From positions 4,898,001 to 4,962,000 of the forward strand of contig NZ_CP055481.1 of assembly GCF_013705725.1 (NCBI RefSeq): DNA of 64,000 bases. Direction: 5' to 3'. The DNA comes from Klebsiella sp. RHBSTW-00484 (lineage in GTDB: Bacteria; Pseudomonadota; Gammaproteobacteria; Enterobacterales; Enterobacteriaceae). Position 1 is the stretch's first letter, and each line of letters begins with the position of its first letter. Of the stretch, positions 27,176 through 41,900 are shown piece by piece. The position numbers and the translations under genes are program-made. The notes under the pieces were generated by a model. That model was not told the origin of the DNA. It worked only from the letters and a program-made list of their open reading frames with translations, and did not search any database.

Positions 27176-27979
27176 TTAATCCCACTTCGGCGCCAGGCCT
27201 TCCGGGCTTACCAGGCGGTCGTTGCAATCCAGCGCGGCGATCGTTTGACGATCTTCATCATCCAGCTTCAGATCCAGCGCTTTCAGGTTGCTCGCCAGGT
27301 TTTCACGCTTGGTGGAAGATGGGATAACCGCATAACCCTCGCCCATCGCCCATGCCAGGATGACCTGAGCCGGAGTCGCATTATGTTTAGCGGCAATACG
27401 GGCAATCACTCCATCTTTCAGCGCTTTACCGTAGGCCAGCGTCATATAAGAAGTGATATGGATACCGTGCTCACGCGCCCAATCGACCACTTTACGGTTC
27501 TGCAGGTACGGAGACAGTTCGACCTGGTTGGTCGCGATGTTCTCCGCACCGACAGTAGCAATCGCACGCTCCATCAGCGGGATAGTGAAGTTAGAGATAC
27601 CAATCTGACGGGTCAGCCCCTGTTTTTTCGCTTCCAGTAGAGCGCCCATAAACTCTTCGACTACAACAGCATCATTCGGTGACGGCCAATGGATCAGCGT
27701 CAGGTCGACATAGTCAGTACGAAGCTTCTGTAAACTCTCTTTCAGGCTGGCGATCAGCTTGTCTTTGCCCAGGTTTTCAATCCAGATCTTGGTGGTGATG
27801 AACAGCTCATCACGCGCGATGCCACTTTCAGCAATGGCCTGACCTACAGCCGCTTCATTATCATAGATTTGCGCGGTATCAATGGCACGATAGCCCAGCT
27901 CCAGCGCCGTTTTTACAGAAGCGATTACCACATCATCTTTCAGGCGGAAGGTGCCAAGACCAAATGCAGGGATTGTCAT
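27176..27979 (-). CDS. dkgB: 2,5-diketo-D-gluconate/methylglyoxal reductase DkgB
   Basis: NADPH-dependent aldo-keto reductase of 267 residues, reducing methylglyoxal and 2,5-diketogluconate-type substrates in E. coli. TIM-barrel signatures: [18 protein letters not shown] (Asp and Tyr of the active site), KTKIW-like [12 protein letters not shown] (catalytic Lys), LTLIHWPSP (His) and the cofactor-binding end [14 protein letters not shown]. Convergent with yafC across a GC-rich hairpin at about 27137-27166. Next to aspU as in K-12. Confidence 0.95.
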   Translation of the reverse strand: MTIPAFGLGTFRLKDDVVIASVKTALELGYRAIDTAQIYDNEAAVGQAIAESGIARDELFITTKIWIENLGKDKLIASLKESLQKLRTDYVDLTLIHWPSPNDAVVVEEFMGALLEAKKQGLTRQIGISNFTIPLMERAIATVGAENIATNQVELSPYLQNRKVVDWAREHGIHITSYMTLAYGKALKDGVIARIAAKHNATPAQVILAWAMGEGYAVIPSSTKRENLASNLKALDLKLDDEDRQTIAALDCNDRLVSPEGLAPKWD

Positions 27980-28106
27980 GATTTTCCTCTTTATTTATCA
28001 ATATCGGTTAACGAGGATAATTATGGCGAATGAAAGGAGCGAGAAAAAGATCGCTATATGCAGAGGATTTTTGCTAAATCAGCAATAATTAAACGACAAG
28101 AAAAGA

Positions 28107-28136
28107 AAAAGCCCTGAGCATTTGCTCAGGGCTTTT
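28107..28136 (-). terminator. Terminator of the rRNA operon and tRNA-Asp
   Basis: AAAAGCCCTGAGC / GCTCAGGGCTTTT, 13-bp perfect stem with a 4-nt loop, followed on the minus strand by TTCTTTT. Placed just past the CCA end of aspU. Confidence 0.92.
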
Positions 28137-28142
28137 AATAAG

Positions 28143-28219
28143 TGGCGGAACGGACGGGACTCGAACCCGCGACCCCCTGCGTGACAGGCAGGTATTCTAA
28201 CCGACTGAACTACCGCTCC
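28143..28219 (-). tRNA. aspU: tRNA-Asp (GTC), distal tRNA of the rRNA operon
   Basis: 77 nt, identical to the tRNA-Asp at 18697-18773. It lies downstream of 5S rRNA as the last member of the rrnH-type operon. The identical pair forms 9.4-kb-spaced direct repeats. Confidence 0.97.
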
Positions 28220-28273
28220 ACCGAATTTCTTTACAACCACCGGTTTAATGCCCCGGTTTCACTTGCTAATTTG

Positions 28274-28393
28274 ATGCCTGGCAGTTCCCTACTCTCACAT
28301 GGGGAGACCCCACACTACCATCGGCGCTACGGCGTTTCACTTCTGAGTTCGGCATGGGGTCAGGTGGGACCACCGCGCTGTCGCCGCCAGGCA
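28274..28393 (-). rRNA. rrfH: 5S ribosomal RNA
   Basis: 120 nt, from TGCCTGGCGGC to GGAACTGCCAGGCAT with complementary ends; internal GACCCCATGCCGAACTCAG motif. Follows 23S by about 195 bp. Confidence 0.96.
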
Positions 28394-28589
28394 AATTCTT
28401 TGTGCTCAGTACGCAATTCTTTATCGCATCAGCCGCGTTGCCCGCGCTCGTAAAGTCAGTCACATACTTCAGTATGCTCCTTCCTTTCCATCGCTTGTCG
28501 CCTTGCTGCTGCGTAAATTATTGCCTACTCAACTCTGAATCTAAGCTGAAAATCTTCTCTCAATTCCGCCAAAACATCTTCGGCGTTGT

Positions 28590-31498
<2,909 letters not shown>

Positions 31499-31628
31499 TC
31501 ACAACCCGAAGATGTTTCGTAAAACACTTCGCGCTGCAAAAATTTGAGAGACTCGAACACACTGTCATTCTGTTCTTATTACGGAGAACAGACACAGTGT
31601 GTCGTTTCAATTTTCAGCTTGATCCAGA

Positions 31629-31641
31629 TTTTTAAAGAGCA
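31629..31641 (-). promoter_or_regulatory. boxA antitermination site in the 16S-23S spacer
   Basis: TGCTCTTTAAAAA on the minus strand, matching the rrn boxA consensus, located between tRNA-Ala and 23S. Binds the Nus antitermination complex in E. coli rrn operons. Confidence 0.8.
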
Positions 31642-31704
31642 AAACTTCGCAGTGCACCTTTTCAGGTACACTCTGAAGTTTTCTTATTTTTTGCAGTAAA
31701 AGGA

Positions 31705-31780
31705 TGGTGGAGCTATGCGGGATCGAACCGCAGACCTCCTGCGTGCAAGGCAGGCGCTCTCCCAGCTGAGCTATAACCCC
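31705..31780 (-). tRNA. alaV: tRNA-Ala (TGC)
   Basis: 76 nt with CCA, anticodon TGC, G3-U70 identity pair (GGGGTTA / TAGCTCC) plus a second wobble pair at position 5-68. Located in the 16S-23S spacer after tRNA-Ile. Confidence 0.97.
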
Positions 31781-31889
31781 ATCGTAAAAACTTATCTCTG
31801 TACCGTTAATTCTTGTTGAGGCAAGGCGTGGTGACACGAAGCATACTGAAGTATGTGAGTGTCGCCACAACGCAACATCAGCAAGAATT

Positions 31890-31966
<77 letters not shown>

Positions 31967-32037
31967 GCAGAGATTTTTTACTGCTAATTTTTCATCAGAC
32001 AATCTGTGTGGACACTACAAAGGCAGGTTCTTTAAGG

Positions 32038-33577
<1,540 letters not shown>

Positions 33578-33709
33578 AAGTTTGATGCTCGTGAATTAAA
33601 CTTCGTAATGAATTACGTATGTTCACTCAGAGACTTGGTATTCATTTTTCGTCTTGCGACGTTAAGAATCCATGTCACTTTGAGTGCCCACACAGATTGT
33701 CTGATAAAT

Positions 33710-33721
33710 TGTTAAAGAGCA
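33710..33721 (-). promoter_or_regulatory. boxA in the rRNA leader
   Basis: TGCTCTTTAACA on the minus strand followed by ATTTATCAGACAATCTG, the standard rrn leader antitermination region upstream of 16S. Confidence 0.88.
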
Positions 33722-33759
33722 GTGCAACGCGGCTTTCGCTCACCGTTGCGAGGTGGCGT

Positions 33760-33787
33760 ATATTACGCTTTCCTCTTTCAGAGTCAA
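33760..33787 (-). promoter_or_regulatory. rrn P2 promoter
   Basis: TTGACT (33787-33782), 16-bp spacer, TAATAT (33765-33760), GC-rich discriminator; matches the P2 layout of E. coli rrn operons. Confidence 0.85.
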
Positions 33788-33867
33788 CCTTATTTTCAGG
33801 TTTTTCTCTTCAACTGACCCGGCTGTTTGTGTGAAGTGATTCACATCTGCCGTGTCAGTGGGAGCGC

Positions 33868-33895
33868 ATTATAGGGAGTTCTTCGGCGGTGACAA
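33868..33895 (-). promoter_or_regulatory. rrn P1 promoter
   Basis: TTGTCA (33895-33890), 16-bp spacer, TATAAT (33873-33868), followed by the GCGC discriminator typical of stringent control. Upstream A/T tracts at 33900-33930 could be the UP element. Confidence 0.92.
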
Positions 33896-33944
33896 GCGGA
33901 AAAATACAATTTTATTTCAACCGCTCATCTTTTATACGTAACGT

Positions 33945-34511
33945 TTATTTTTGCTGCTTTTTGATGGCATCAGGCAGGTCCGCCAGGCTATTAAGCACCC
34001 AATCCGCGGCATTTTCCGCTTCCGGAGTAACTGGCTTGCCAGTGCGAACTAATACTTTTGTCCCAATATCTGCAGCCAAAGCCGCCTGCATATCTTCTAC
34101 TTTATCACCTACCATATATGAAGCAGCCATATCTATATGCAGATAGTCGCGTGCCGAAATAAGCATTCCAGGATGCGGCTTGCGGCAGTCACAGGTCTGA
34201 CGAAATTCTTCTACAGTACCCTGCGGGTGATGCGGACAATAATAGATACCATCCAGATCAACGCCACGGTCAGCCAACGACCAGTCCATCCACTCAGTCA
34301 GCGTTTCAAACTGATCTTCAGTAAATTTACCGCGGGCAATGCCGGACTGATTGGTCACCACCACCAGCGCATAACCCATCTCCTTTAATTGACGCATTGC
34401 GTCAATGACGCCATCAATAAATTCAAAGTTATCGATTTCGTGCACGTATCCGTGATCAACATTAATTGTGCCATCACGGTCAAGAAAAATTGCGGGTACT
34501 GACTTTGCCAC
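33945..34511 (-). CDS. gmhB: D-glycero-beta-D-manno-heptose-1,7-bisphosphate 7-phosphatase
   Basis: HAD-superfamily phosphatase in the ADP-heptose pathway for the LPS inner core. 188 residues. DXDX motif [12 protein letters not shown] (Asp nucleophile), [12 protein letters not shown], the zinc-binding cysteines in YYCPHHPQG and [10 protein letters not shown], and [12 protein letters not shown] (motif IV). It lies directly upstream of rRNA P1 on the same strand. Confidence 0.96.
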   Translation of the reverse strand: MAKSVPAIFLDRDGTINVDHGYVHEIDNFEFIDGVIDAMRQLKEMGYALVVVTNQSGIARGKFTEDQFETLTEWMDWSLADRGVDLDGIYYCPHHPQGTVEEFRQTCDCRKPHPGMLISARDYLHIDMAASYMVGDKVEDMQAALAADIGTKVLVRTGKPVTPEAENAADWVLNSLADLPDAIKKQQK

Positions 34512-34599
34512 CGGTTTGCTCCTGATAAAGGCTAGTCTGATTAGTATCGCATGTTTCCAGACGCAAGAAAGTGCTCATTATACAGAGTCAGATTGATTT

Positions 34600-34623
34600 A
34601 GACGTCTGGATGCCTTAACATCC
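34600..34623 (+). promoter_or_regulatory. MetJ operator (tandem met boxes) of metNIQ
   Basis: A perfect met box AGACGTCT at 34600-34607 is followed by weaker 8-bp repeats GGATGCCT and TAACATCC. MetJ with S-adenosylmethionine binds tandem 8-mers of this type, so repression of methionine uptake by methionine sufficiency is expected. Confidence 0.85.
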
Positions 34624-34699
34624 ATTTCATTGACAGGCATCGCCTGGACACGGCAGAAGAAAATGCCACGACAAACGGCTAAACGATAATAAATAACTG

Positions 34700-35731
34700 A
34701 TGATTAAACTTTCGAATATCACCAAAGTGTTCCAACAGGGGAACCGCAGCATACAGGCGCTGAACGATGTCAGCCTGCATGTGCCTGCTGGTCAGATTTA
34801 TGGCGTCATCGGCGCTTCTGGCGCGGGTAAAAGCACGCTTATTCGCTGCGTTAATCTGCTTGAGCGTCCTACGGAGGGCAGCGTGCAGGTTGGAGGCCAG
34901 GAGCTAACGGCACTTTCTGAAAAGGAATTGACTCGCGCTCGCCGCCAAATTGGCATGATCTTCCAGCACTTTAACCTGCTTGCTTCCCGCACTGTATTCG
35001 GTAATGTGTCGCTGCCTTTAGAACTGGATAACACGCCGCAGGCAGAAATTAAACGTCGAGTGACAGAGTTGTTAGACCTTGTTGGTCTCGCGGATAAGCA
35101 TGACAGCTACCCGGCGAACCTCTCAGGCGGGCAAAAGCAGCGCGTCGCCATTGCGCGCGCGTTGGCCAGCAACCCGAAGGTTCTGCTCTGCGATGAAGCC
35201 ACCAGCGCCCTGGATCCAGCGACCACTCGTTCGATTCTGGAGTTGCTGAAAGATATCAATCGTCGCCTGGGCCTGACGATTCTGCTTATCACTCATGAAA
35301 TGGATGTGGTCAAACGCATCTGTGACTGCGTTGCTGTTATCAGCAACGGTCAGCTGATTGAACAGGATACGGTGAGCGAAGTCTTCTCTCATCCCAAAAC
35401 GCCGCTGGCGCAGCAGTTTATTCAGTCAACGCTGCATCTGGATATCCCGGATGATTATCAGGCCCGCCTGAAACCTGAGGCTCTTCCTGATAGCGTACCG
35501 ATGCTGCGCATGGAGTTCACTGGTCATTCCGTTGATGCCCCGCTTCTCTCTGAAACCGCTCGTCGCTTTAATGTAAACAACAACATTATTAGCGCGCAGA
35601 TGGATTACGCTGGCGGTGTGAAGTTCGGCATTATGCTGACCGAAATGCACGGCACGCAGGAAGACACCCAGGCCGCAATCGCCTGGCTGCAGGAACATCA
35701 TGTAAAAGTAGAGGTACTGGGATATGTCTGA
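34700..35731 (+). CDS. metN: Methionine ABC transporter ATP-binding protein
   Basis: ATPase of the D/L-methionine importer MetNIQ. 343 residues: Walker [10 protein letters not shown] (38-46), [15 protein letters not shown] signature near 140, Walker [13 protein letters not shown], switch His in LLITHEMDV, and a C-terminal NIL/ACT-like domain (about 265-343) that binds methionine for transinhibition. Overlaps metI by 8 bp. Confidence 0.98.
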   Translation: MIKLSNITKVFQQGNRSIQALNDVSLHVPAGQIYGVIGASGAGKSTLIRCVNLLERPTEGSVQVGGQELTALSEKELTRARRQIGMIFQHFNLLASRTVFGNVSLPLELDNTPQAEIKRRVTELLDLVGLADKHDSYPANLSGGQKQRVAIARALASNPKVLLCDEATSALDPATTRSILELLKDINRRLGLTILLITHEMDVVKRICDCVAVISNGQLIEQDTVSEVFSHPKTPLAQQFIQSTLHLDIPDDYQARLKPEALPDSVPMLRMEFTGHSVDAPLLSETARRFNVNNNIISAQMDYAGGVKFGIMLTEMHGTQEDTQAAIAWLQEHHVKVEVLGYV

Positions 35732-36377
35732 ACCAATGATCTGGCTGCTGGTTCGCGGCGTATGGGAAACGCTGGCCATGACGTTTGTCTCCGGCTTCTT
35801 CGGTTTTGTTCTCGGCCTACCGGTCGGCGTACTGCTGTATGTCACCCGTCCAGGGCAAATTGCGGCTAACGCGAAGCTGTACCGTACGCTGTCTGCGGTC
35901 GTTAACATCTTCCGCTCAATTCCTTTTATCATTTTGCTGGTATGGATGATTCCATTCACTCGTATTATTGTCGGGACGTCTATTGGTCTGCAGGCAGCAA
36001 TCGTCCCGTTGACAGTTGGTGCCGCACCCTTTATCGCTCGTATGGTGGAAAACGCCCTATTGGAGATTCCGACCGGTCTTATCGAAGCATCACGCGCTAT
36101 GGGCGCTACGCCGATGCAGATCGTGCGTAAAGTCCTGCTGCCGGAAGCGCTGCCGGGTCTGGTGAATGCGGCAACTATCACGCTAATTACCCTGGTCGGC
36201 TATTCCGCGATGGGCGGTGCTGTGGGTGCCGGTGGTCTGGGGCAGATTGGCTACCAGTATGGCTATATCGGCTACAATGCAACGGTGATGAATACCGTAC
36301 TGGTATTACTGGTTATTCTGGTTTATTTAATTCAATTCTCTGGCGATCGTATCGTCCGGGCTGTGACTCACAAATAA
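35724..36377 (+). CDS. metI: Methionine ABC transporter permease
   Basis: 217 residues with five membrane helices and the EAA coupling loop [29 protein letters not shown] sequence near residue 135 (key residues E-A-G). Middle gene of metNIQ, translationally coupled to metN. Confidence 0.98.
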   Translation: MSEPMIWLLVRGVWETLAMTFVSGFFGFVLGLPVGVLLYVTRPGQIAANAKLYRTLSAVVNIFRSIPFIILLVWMIPFTRIIVGTSIGLQAAIVPLTVGAAPFIARMVENALLEIPTGLIEASRAMGATPMQIVRKVLLPEALPGLVNAATITLITLVGYSAMGGAVGAGGLGQIGYQYGYIGYNATVMNTVLVLLVILVYLIQFSGDRIVRAVTHK

Positions 36378-36416
36378 CATTACACACAATACAGAATCTT
36401 ACAGGAAGGAAATAAC

Positions 36417-37232
36417 ATGGCCTTTAATTTCAAAACCTTTGCGGCTGTCGGTGCGTTAATCGGTTCTCTGGCTCTGGTGGGTTGCGGTCAGGATGAAAAA
36501 GATCCAAATCATATTAAAGTCGGCGTTATCGTCGGTGCGGAACAGCAGGTTGCTGAAGTCGCGCAGAAAGTAGCAAAAGAAAAATACGGCCTTGATGTTG
36601 AGCTGGTAACCTTCAACGACTACGTTCTGCCGAACGAAGCGCTGAGCAAAGGCGATATCGATGTTAACGCCTTCCAACATAAACCTTATCTTGATCAGCA
36701 GATTAAAGACCGTGGCTACAAACTGGTTTCCGTGGGTAACTCTTTCGTCTACCCCATTGCCGGTTATTCGAAAAAAATCAAATCGCTGGACGAGTTGCAA
36801 CCGGGTTCTCAGGTCGCAATCCCTAACGATCCGACAAACCTTGGTCGCTCACTACTGCTGTTGCAGCAAGTTGGTCTGATCAAACTGAAAGAAGGTGTGG
36901 GTCTGCTGCCAACCTCTCTGGATGTTATTGAAAACCCGAAAAACCTAAAAATTGTCGAGCTTGAAGCTCCACAGCTTCCACGTTCTCTGGATGATGCACA
37001 GATCGCCCTGGCGGTTATCAATACCACTTACGCCAGCCAGATTGGCCTGACGCCAGCAAAAGACGGTATTTTTGTGGAAGGTAAAGATTCTCCATACGTG
37101 AACCTGATTGTTGCTCGCGAAGACAACAAAGATGCGGAAAATGTTAAGAAATTTGTTCAAGCCTACCAAAGTGACGAAGTTTACGAAGCGGCTAACAAAA
37201 TCTTTAACGGCGGCGCAGTGAAAGGCTGGTAA
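36417..37232 (+). CDS. metQ: Methionine-binding lipoprotein MetQ
   Basis: Substrate-binding lipoprotein of the MetNIQ importer. 271 residues; lipobox LVGC with Cys23 then GQD. Family motifs VEVAQKVAKEKYGLDVELV-like early region and the NDPTNLGRSLLLLQ ligand segment. GGAAGG ribosome site before the ATG. Confidence 0.98.
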   Translation: MAFNFKTFAAVGALIGSLALVGCGQDEKDPNHIKVGVIVGAEQQVAEVAQKVAKEKYGLDVELVTFNDYVLPNEALSKGDIDVNAFQHKPYLDQQIKDRGYKLVSVGNSFVYPIAGYSKKIKSLDELQPGSQVAIPNDPTNLGRSLLLLQQVGLIKLKEGVGLLPTSLDVIENPKNLKIVELEAPQLPRSLDDAQIALAVINTTYASQIGLTPAKDGIFVEGKDSPYVNLIVAREDNKDAENVKKFVQAYQSDEVYEAANKIFNGGAVKGW

Positions 37233-37258
37233 TCTTTTTTCAGCGTAATATCATGCAG

Positions 37259-37281
37259 GGCGGGCTTTATGCCCGCCTTGT
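37259..37281 (+). terminator. Terminator of metNIQ
   Basis: GGCGGGC / GCCCGCC with a TTTAT loop, then TTGTCATT; 7-bp GC-rich stem with a weak T tract. Confidence 0.8.
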
Positions 37282-37340
37282 CATTTATGCAAGCACCTGA
37301 TTCAATAGCGCCCTGTTTTATTATTTACTGAGGAAATACT

Positions 37341-37748
37341 ATGCGTGCTTTACCGGTCTGTTTGTTAGCACTCATGTTAAGCGGCTGTTCGATGTTAAGC
37401 AGATCTCCTGTTGGCCCTGCACAAAGTATGGTAAGTCCGCCAGCCAAATCAGAACCGACAAAGCCGAAAGCGACGCGTCCGGCTCCGGTAAGAATCTATA
37501 CTGATGCCGCAGAATTGGTGGGTAAACCTTTCCGCGAACTGGACGAAGTTACCGGTGAATCATGTCAGGCATCGAATCAAGACTCTCCGCCAAATATCCC
37601 GACAGCCCGTAAACGTATGCAGGTTAACGCTGCAAAAATGCAAGCGAATGCCGTTTTGCTGCATCGTTGTGAAGTCACCAGCGGTACGCCAGGCTGCTAC
37701 CGTCAGGCTGTTTGCTTTGGTTCGGCTCTTAACGTTTCGGCGCAATGA
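37341..37748 (+). CDS. rcsF: Outer-membrane stress-sensing lipoprotein RcsF
   Basis: Detects LPS/peptidoglycan stress and signals through IgaA to the Rcs phosphorelay. 135 residues: lipobox LSGC (Cys16), Pro/Lys-rich disordered linker (about 28-50), and a C-terminal domain with four Cys in GESCQ, HRCEV, PGCYRQAVC that form its non-consecutive disulfides. RcsF threads through BamA, also encoded here. Stop overlaps trmO start by 4 bp. Confidence 0.97.
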   Translation: MRALPVCLLALMLSGCSMLSRSPVGPAQSMVSPPAKSEPTKPKATRPAPVRIYTDAAELVGKPFRELDEVTGESCQASNQDSPPNIPTARKRMQVNAAKMQANAVLLHRCEVTSGTPGCYRQAVCFGSALNVSAQ

Positions 37749-38452
37749 GTGCCTTTCAGTTTGCACAGATAGGCGTAATTCGCTCGCCATATAAAGAAAA
37801 ATTTGCCGTCCCCCGCCAGCCTGGGTTGGTCAAAAATGGTGGCGGCGAATTACACCTCTTGCCTCCTTATAACCAGGCCGATGCCGTACGCGGCCTGGAG
37901 GATTTCAGTCATCTCTGGGTGCTGTTTGTTTTTCATCAGACGATGGAAGGCGGCTGGCGCCCAACCGTCCGCCCGCCTCGCCTCGGAGGAAATGCGCGGA
38001 TGGGCGTATTCGCCACCCGTTCAACCTTTCGCCCTAACCCAATAGGCATGTCGCTGGTTGAGCTAAAAGGTATTCGCTGTCAGAAAGAGCAGGTTATTCT
38101 TGAGCTAGGGAGCCTGGATCTGGTAGATGGAACCCCGGTGGTCGACATAAAACCTTACCTGCCGTTTGCAGAGGCATTGCCAGATGCCAGCGCCAGCTAT
38201 GCTCAGCAGGCTCCGCTGGCGGAAATGGCGGTCTGCTTCACGCCAGAAACAGAAGCTCAGCTTTTGACGCTGGAAAAACGCTACCCACGGCTGAAGATGT
38301 TTATCACCGAAGTACTAGCGCAAGATCCTCGACCGGCTTATCGCAAGGAAGAAGATGCAGGAAAAACATATGCCGTCTGGCTGCTTGATTTTAACGTGCG
38401 CTGGCGGGTGATTTCGTCCGGTTTTGAAGTCTTTTCTCTCGAACCACGCTAA
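37745..38452 (+). CDS. trmO: tRNA (adenine-N6)-methyltransferase TrmO
   Basis: Methylates N6-threonylcarbamoyladenosine at position 37 of tRNA-Thr to m6t6A. 235 residues; TsaA/VirR-type beta-barrel with VIRSPYKEKFAVPRQPG, the GVFATRSTFRPNPIGMS motif, and LVDGTPVVDIKPYLP. ATGA overlap with rcsF indicates one transcript. Confidence 0.95.
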   Translation: MSAFQFAQIGVIRSPYKEKFAVPRQPGLVKNGGGELHLLPPYNQADAVRGLEDFSHLWVLFVFHQTMEGGWRPTVRPPRLGGNARMGVFATRSTFRPNPIGMSLVELKGIRCQKEQVILELGSLDLVDGTPVVDIKPYLPFAEALPDASASYAQQAPLAEMAVCFTPETEAQLLTLEKRYPRLKMFITEVLAQDPRPAYRKEEDAGKTYAVWLLDFNVRWRVISSGFEVFSLEPR

Positions 38453-38563
38453 TTTTATTTTCCTCTCTTTTGGCATCTTTGCCACACTGGTAAACTAAAC
38501 CACTTTTTTTGTGTCAGGCTGGCTTTCGGCCTGTACCGATCGCCCAAATGGAACCGTAACAAC

Positions 38564-40282
38564 ATGCGTACTAGCCAATATCTGCTCTCCACTCTGAAGG
38601 AGACACCTGCCGACGCCGAAGTCATCAGCCATCAGCTGATGCTGCGCGCCGGGATGATCCGCAAGCTGGCCTCTGGGTTGTATACCTGGTTACCGACCGG
38701 CGTGCGCGTCCTGAAAAAAGTCGAAAACATCGTGCGTGAAGAGATGAACAACGCCGGTGCGATCGAGGTGTTAATGCCGGTCGTTCAGCCATCTGAACTG
38801 TGGCAAGAGAGCGGACGTTGGGAGCAGTACGGCCCGGAACTGCTGCGCATTGCTGATCGAGGCGATCGTCCTTTCGTACTCGGTCCGACTCATGAAGAAG
38901 TCATCACCGATCTGATTCGCAACGAGCTGAACTCCTATAAGCAGTTGCCGCTGAATTTCTTCCAGATTCAAACAAAGTTCCGTGATGAAGTTCGTCCTCG
39001 CTTTGGCGTCATGCGCTCACGCGAATTCCTGATGAAAGATGCCTACTCTTTCCATACTTCTCAGGAATCTCTGCAAGAGACCTATGACAAGATGTACGAG
39101 GCCTACAGCAAAATCTTCACCCGTATGGATCTGGATTTCCGTGCGGTGCAGGCTGATACAGGCTCTATCGGCGGCAGCGCTTCCCATGAATTCCAGGTAC
39201 TGGCGCTGAGCGGCGAAGATGATGTGATCTTCTCTGATTCTTCCGATTACGCGGCCAACATTGAGTTCGCCGAAGCTGTTGCGCCGAAAGAACCACGCGC
39301 TGATGCAACCCAAGAAATGACGCTGGTCGATACACCGAACGCGAAAACCATCGCCGAACTGGTTGAGCAGTTCAATCTGCCAATCGAGAAAACCGTGAAA
39401 ACCCTGCTGGTGAAAGCGGTAGAAAACAGCGCATATCCTCTGGTTGCCCTGCTGGTTCGCGGCGACCATGAGCTGAACGAAGTCAAAGCCGAGAAGCTGC
39501 CTCAGGTTGCCAGCCCGTTAACCTTCGCCACCGAAGAAGAAATCCGCGCCGTTGTGAAAGCAGGTCCGGGTTCTCTTGGGCCGGTCAACATGCCGATTCC
39601 CGTGGTTATTGACCGCACCGTTGCGGCAATGAGCGATTTTGCCGCTGGCGCGAACGTGGATGGTAAGCACTACTTCGGTATTAACTGGGATCGCGACGTA
39701 GCGACTCCAGAAGTAGCTGACATTCGTAACGTCGTTGCCGGTGACCCTAGCCCAGACGGTCAGGGGACACTGTTGATTAAACGCGGTATCGAAGTGGGTC
39801 ATATCTTCCAGTTAGGCACCAAGTACTCAGAAGCGATGAAAGCCTCCGTACAGGGCGAAGATGGTCGCAACCAGATTCTGACCATGGGTTGCTACGGTAT
39901 CGGGGTGACTCGTGTGGTGGCTGCTGCCATTGAGCAGAACTTTGACGATCGCGGGATTTTGTGGCCGGAAGCTATCGCACCGTTCCAGGTTGCGATTCTG
40001 CCGATGAACATGCATAAATCCTATCGTGTGCAGGAGCTGGCCGAGAAGCTGTACGCTGAGCTGACCGCTCAAGGTATCGAAGTACTGATGGACGACCGCA
40101 AAGAGCGTCCGGGCGTGATGTTTGCTGATATGGAGCTAATTGGCATCCCACACACCATTGTGCTGGGCGATCGCAACCTCGACAACGACGATATTGAGTA
40201 TAAACACCGTCGTCACGGAGAGAAACAGCTGATCAAGACCGGCGATATCGTAGATTACCTGGTCGCACAAATTAAAGGTTAA
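38564..40282 (+). CDS. proS: Prolyl-tRNA synthetase
   Basis: Class II aminoacyl-tRNA synthetase, 572 residues, bacterial type with the YbaK-like editing insertion (about 220-405) between motifs 2 and 3. Visible motifs: [15 protein letters not shown] (motif 1 region), [20 protein letters not shown] (motif 2), [10 protein letters not shown] (motif 3), and a C-terminal anticodon-binding domain. Followed by a strong terminator. Confidence 0.98.
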   Translation: MRTSQYLLSTLKETPADAEVISHQLMLRAGMIRKLASGLYTWLPTGVRVLKKVENIVREEMNNAGAIEVLMPVVQPSELWQESGRWEQYGPELLRIADRGDRPFVLGPTHEEVITDLIRNELNSYKQLPLNFFQIQTKFRDEVRPRFGVMRSREFLMKDAYSFHTSQESLQETYDKMYEAYSKIFTRMDLDFRAVQADTGSIGGSASHEFQVLALSGEDDVIFSDSSDYAANIEFAEAVAPKEPRADATQEMTLVDTPNAKTIAELVEQFNLPIEKTVKTLLVKAVENSAYPLVALLVRGDHELNEVKAEKLPQVASPLTFATEEEIRAVVKAGPGSLGPVNMPIPVVIDRTVAAMSDFAAGANVDGKHYFGINWDRDVATPEVADIRNVVAGDPSPDGQGTLLIKRGIEVGHIFQLGTKYSEAMKASVQGEDGRNQILTMGCYGIGVTRVVAAAIEQNFDDRGILWPEAIAPFQVAILPMNMHKSYRVQELAEKLYAELTAQGIEVLMDDRKERPGVMFADMELIGIPHTIVLGDRNLDNDDIEYKHRRHGEKQLIKTGDIVDYLVAQIKG

Positions 40283-40286
40283 TACC

Positions 40287-40320
40287 AAAAAGGGGCTCTG
40301 ATTTTTCAGAGCCCCTTTTT
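40287..40320 (+). terminator. Terminator of proS
   Basis: 15-bp perfect stem AAAAAGGGGCTCTGA / TCAGAGCCCCTTTTT with a TTTT loop, followed by more T. Confidence 0.95.
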
Positions 40321-40336
40321 TACAAGGATTGTAATC

Positions 40337-41158
40337 ATGGCTAACCGAGCTGCAAGTTACGGCTTACTTTTTCTCATATCTGTATTGCTTTGCGCCTGTA
40401 CGATGGACCTCAGCCAGCCTGATCCTTCAGAATCGACTATTAACAAGCAATCAAAACAATGGGCAATCAAACTTCAACGTCAGGGCTCAATTACAGATAA
40501 AGCACTGCTTGAGATTAGCGAAAAAGACCTGCGTCCCGGGGACTTGCTTTTCTCTTCCAGTATTGGCGTCACATCGCTGGGGATCCGTGCTTTCAGCACA
40601 TCTTCCGTTAGCCACGTCGCCATCTACCTCGGGGATAACCAGGTTGCAGAAGCCACAGGCGCTGGAGTACAGATTGTATCCCTTAAGCAAGCAATGCAGC
40701 ACAGCGATAAACTATTTGCCCTAAGAGCGCCAGACCTCACGCCTCAACAAGCCGCAGAAATTAAAAACTTCGCTTATAAAAATAAAGACAGCGGCTATAA
40801 CTATCGCGGCATTATTGAATTCATCCCTTTTATGATGACAAAGCAGATGTGTTCTCTGAATCCTTTCTCCAGAGATTTTCGCCAGCAGTGCGTTAACGGT
40901 CTGGCCAAAGCTCAGCTAAGCGACATTGCTCCCGAAGATAAAAAAACCTGGTTTTGTTCTGAGTTTGTCAGCGATGCCTTCGCTAAAGCCGGGCATCCGC
41001 TGACAATGGCGCAGCCGGGCTGGATTAGCCCCTCAGACCTGCTGCATATGCGCGAAGGCGACGTTTCCACCTTTAAGCCCGAAACACAATTACTGTACGC
41101 CGGGCATCTAAAGCTGGGGGTCTATATTAAAACAAGCCGCCTCGTAGGGCTGAATTAA
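40337..41158 (+). CDS. yaeF: Lipoprotein with permuted NlpC/P60 (papain-like) fold, YaeF
   Basis: 273 residues. Lipobox LLCAC (Cys21). The catalytic order is permuted: His93 in SVSHVAIYLGDN comes before Cys207 in WFCSEFVSDAF, as in the YiiX/YebB-like group. Substrate not established; members act on amide or acyl bonds. Worth comparing with the N-terminal domains in the RTX island, which show a similar His-then-Cys order. Convergent with nlpE with no gap. Confidence 0.93.
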   Translation: MANRAASYGLLFLISVLLCACTMDLSQPDPSESTINKQSKQWAIKLQRQGSITDKALLEISEKDLRPGDLLFSSSIGVTSLGIRAFSTSSVSHVAIYLGDNQVAEATGAGVQIVSLKQAMQHSDKLFALRAPDLTPQQAAEIKNFAYKNKDSGYNYRGIIEFIPFMMTKQMCSLNPFSRDFRQQCVNGLAKAQLSDIAPEDKKTWFCSEFVSDAFAKAGHPLTMAQPGWISPSDLLHMREGDVSTFKPETQLLYAGHLKLGVYIKTSRLVGLN

Positions 41159-41860
41159 TCAACGAGTATTGCAATCTTTGTTTTGATAAAACGACCCTGC
41201 GGAATCCGTCGCCAGAACTTTAACCGGCTCTCCCGTATCAGGGTTAGCTTCGAGGGTAAAATGCCCTTCTACCACCAGCAATACTGGACGTGTATCTGTA
41301 CCACGCGCAGCAGCATAGCCACGCTCGAGCTGAGCGTTGTTGGCCACAGCCACTCGCTTACCGGTCGCACAATCGGTAAAGGTCGCCGCATCCGCCATAT
41401 AGAAGTACATTCCACGCATCGCCATCGGGGTTATCGGCAGGCTGGCTTTGACCGACTCAAGCGTATAATTCAGCGTCGACTCAATGGGATTACCGTCACG
41501 ATCGAGCATTTCTAGCTTGTCGCCTTTTGCACGATAATAAGACTTCTCGCCCTTACTATCAGTCAGCACCAGTTTATCGGCAGTACGCGCCCAGATACCG
41601 TAGGAAGCAAAAGAGGAAGGCTCGCGGCTAACCCCCTGATAGCGTTCATTCATGACCCAGGTACCATCTTTCTCCAGAAAGAGCGTGGTTTCGATACCTT
41701 CACAATCGGCACAAGGTAATACGCCACGCCAGCTCTGCTGCATCGGTTTGAGCTCTTCCATCGGTGTAGGTTGTAACGTTTCAACTTCCGAACGATGATT
41801 ACAGCCAAACAGCGCAAAAAGCGAACAGGCCGCCACGACTGAAAATACGATTCTCTTCAC
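41159..41860 (-). CDS. nlpE: Outer-membrane lipoprotein NlpE (CpxA activator)
   Basis: Sensor of surface contact and lipoprotein/disulfide defects that activates the Cpx response. I chose GTG 41860 (AAGGAATTTACA before it), giving 233 residues starting VKRIVFSVVAACS with lipobox LFGC (Cys20). The CXXC motif PCADCEGIET lies in the N-terminal domain, and further Cys occur in TFTDCATGK and NKDCNTR at the C-terminal domain, as in the family. Confidence 0.95.
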   Translation of the reverse strand: MKRIVFSVVAACSLFALFGCNHRSEVETLQPTPMEELKPMQQSWRGVLPCADCEGIETTLFLEKDGTWVMNERYQGVSREPSSFASYGIWARTADKLVLTDSKGEKSYYRAKGDKLEMLDRDGNPIESTLNYTLESVKASLPITPMAMRGMYFYMADAATFTDCATGKRVAVANNAQLERGYAAARGTDTRPVLLVVEGHFTLEANPDTGEPVKVLATDSAGSFYQNKDCNTR

Positions 41861-41900
41861 TGTAAATTCCTTATAATCCATTCCACCCGTTCGTCACGCC

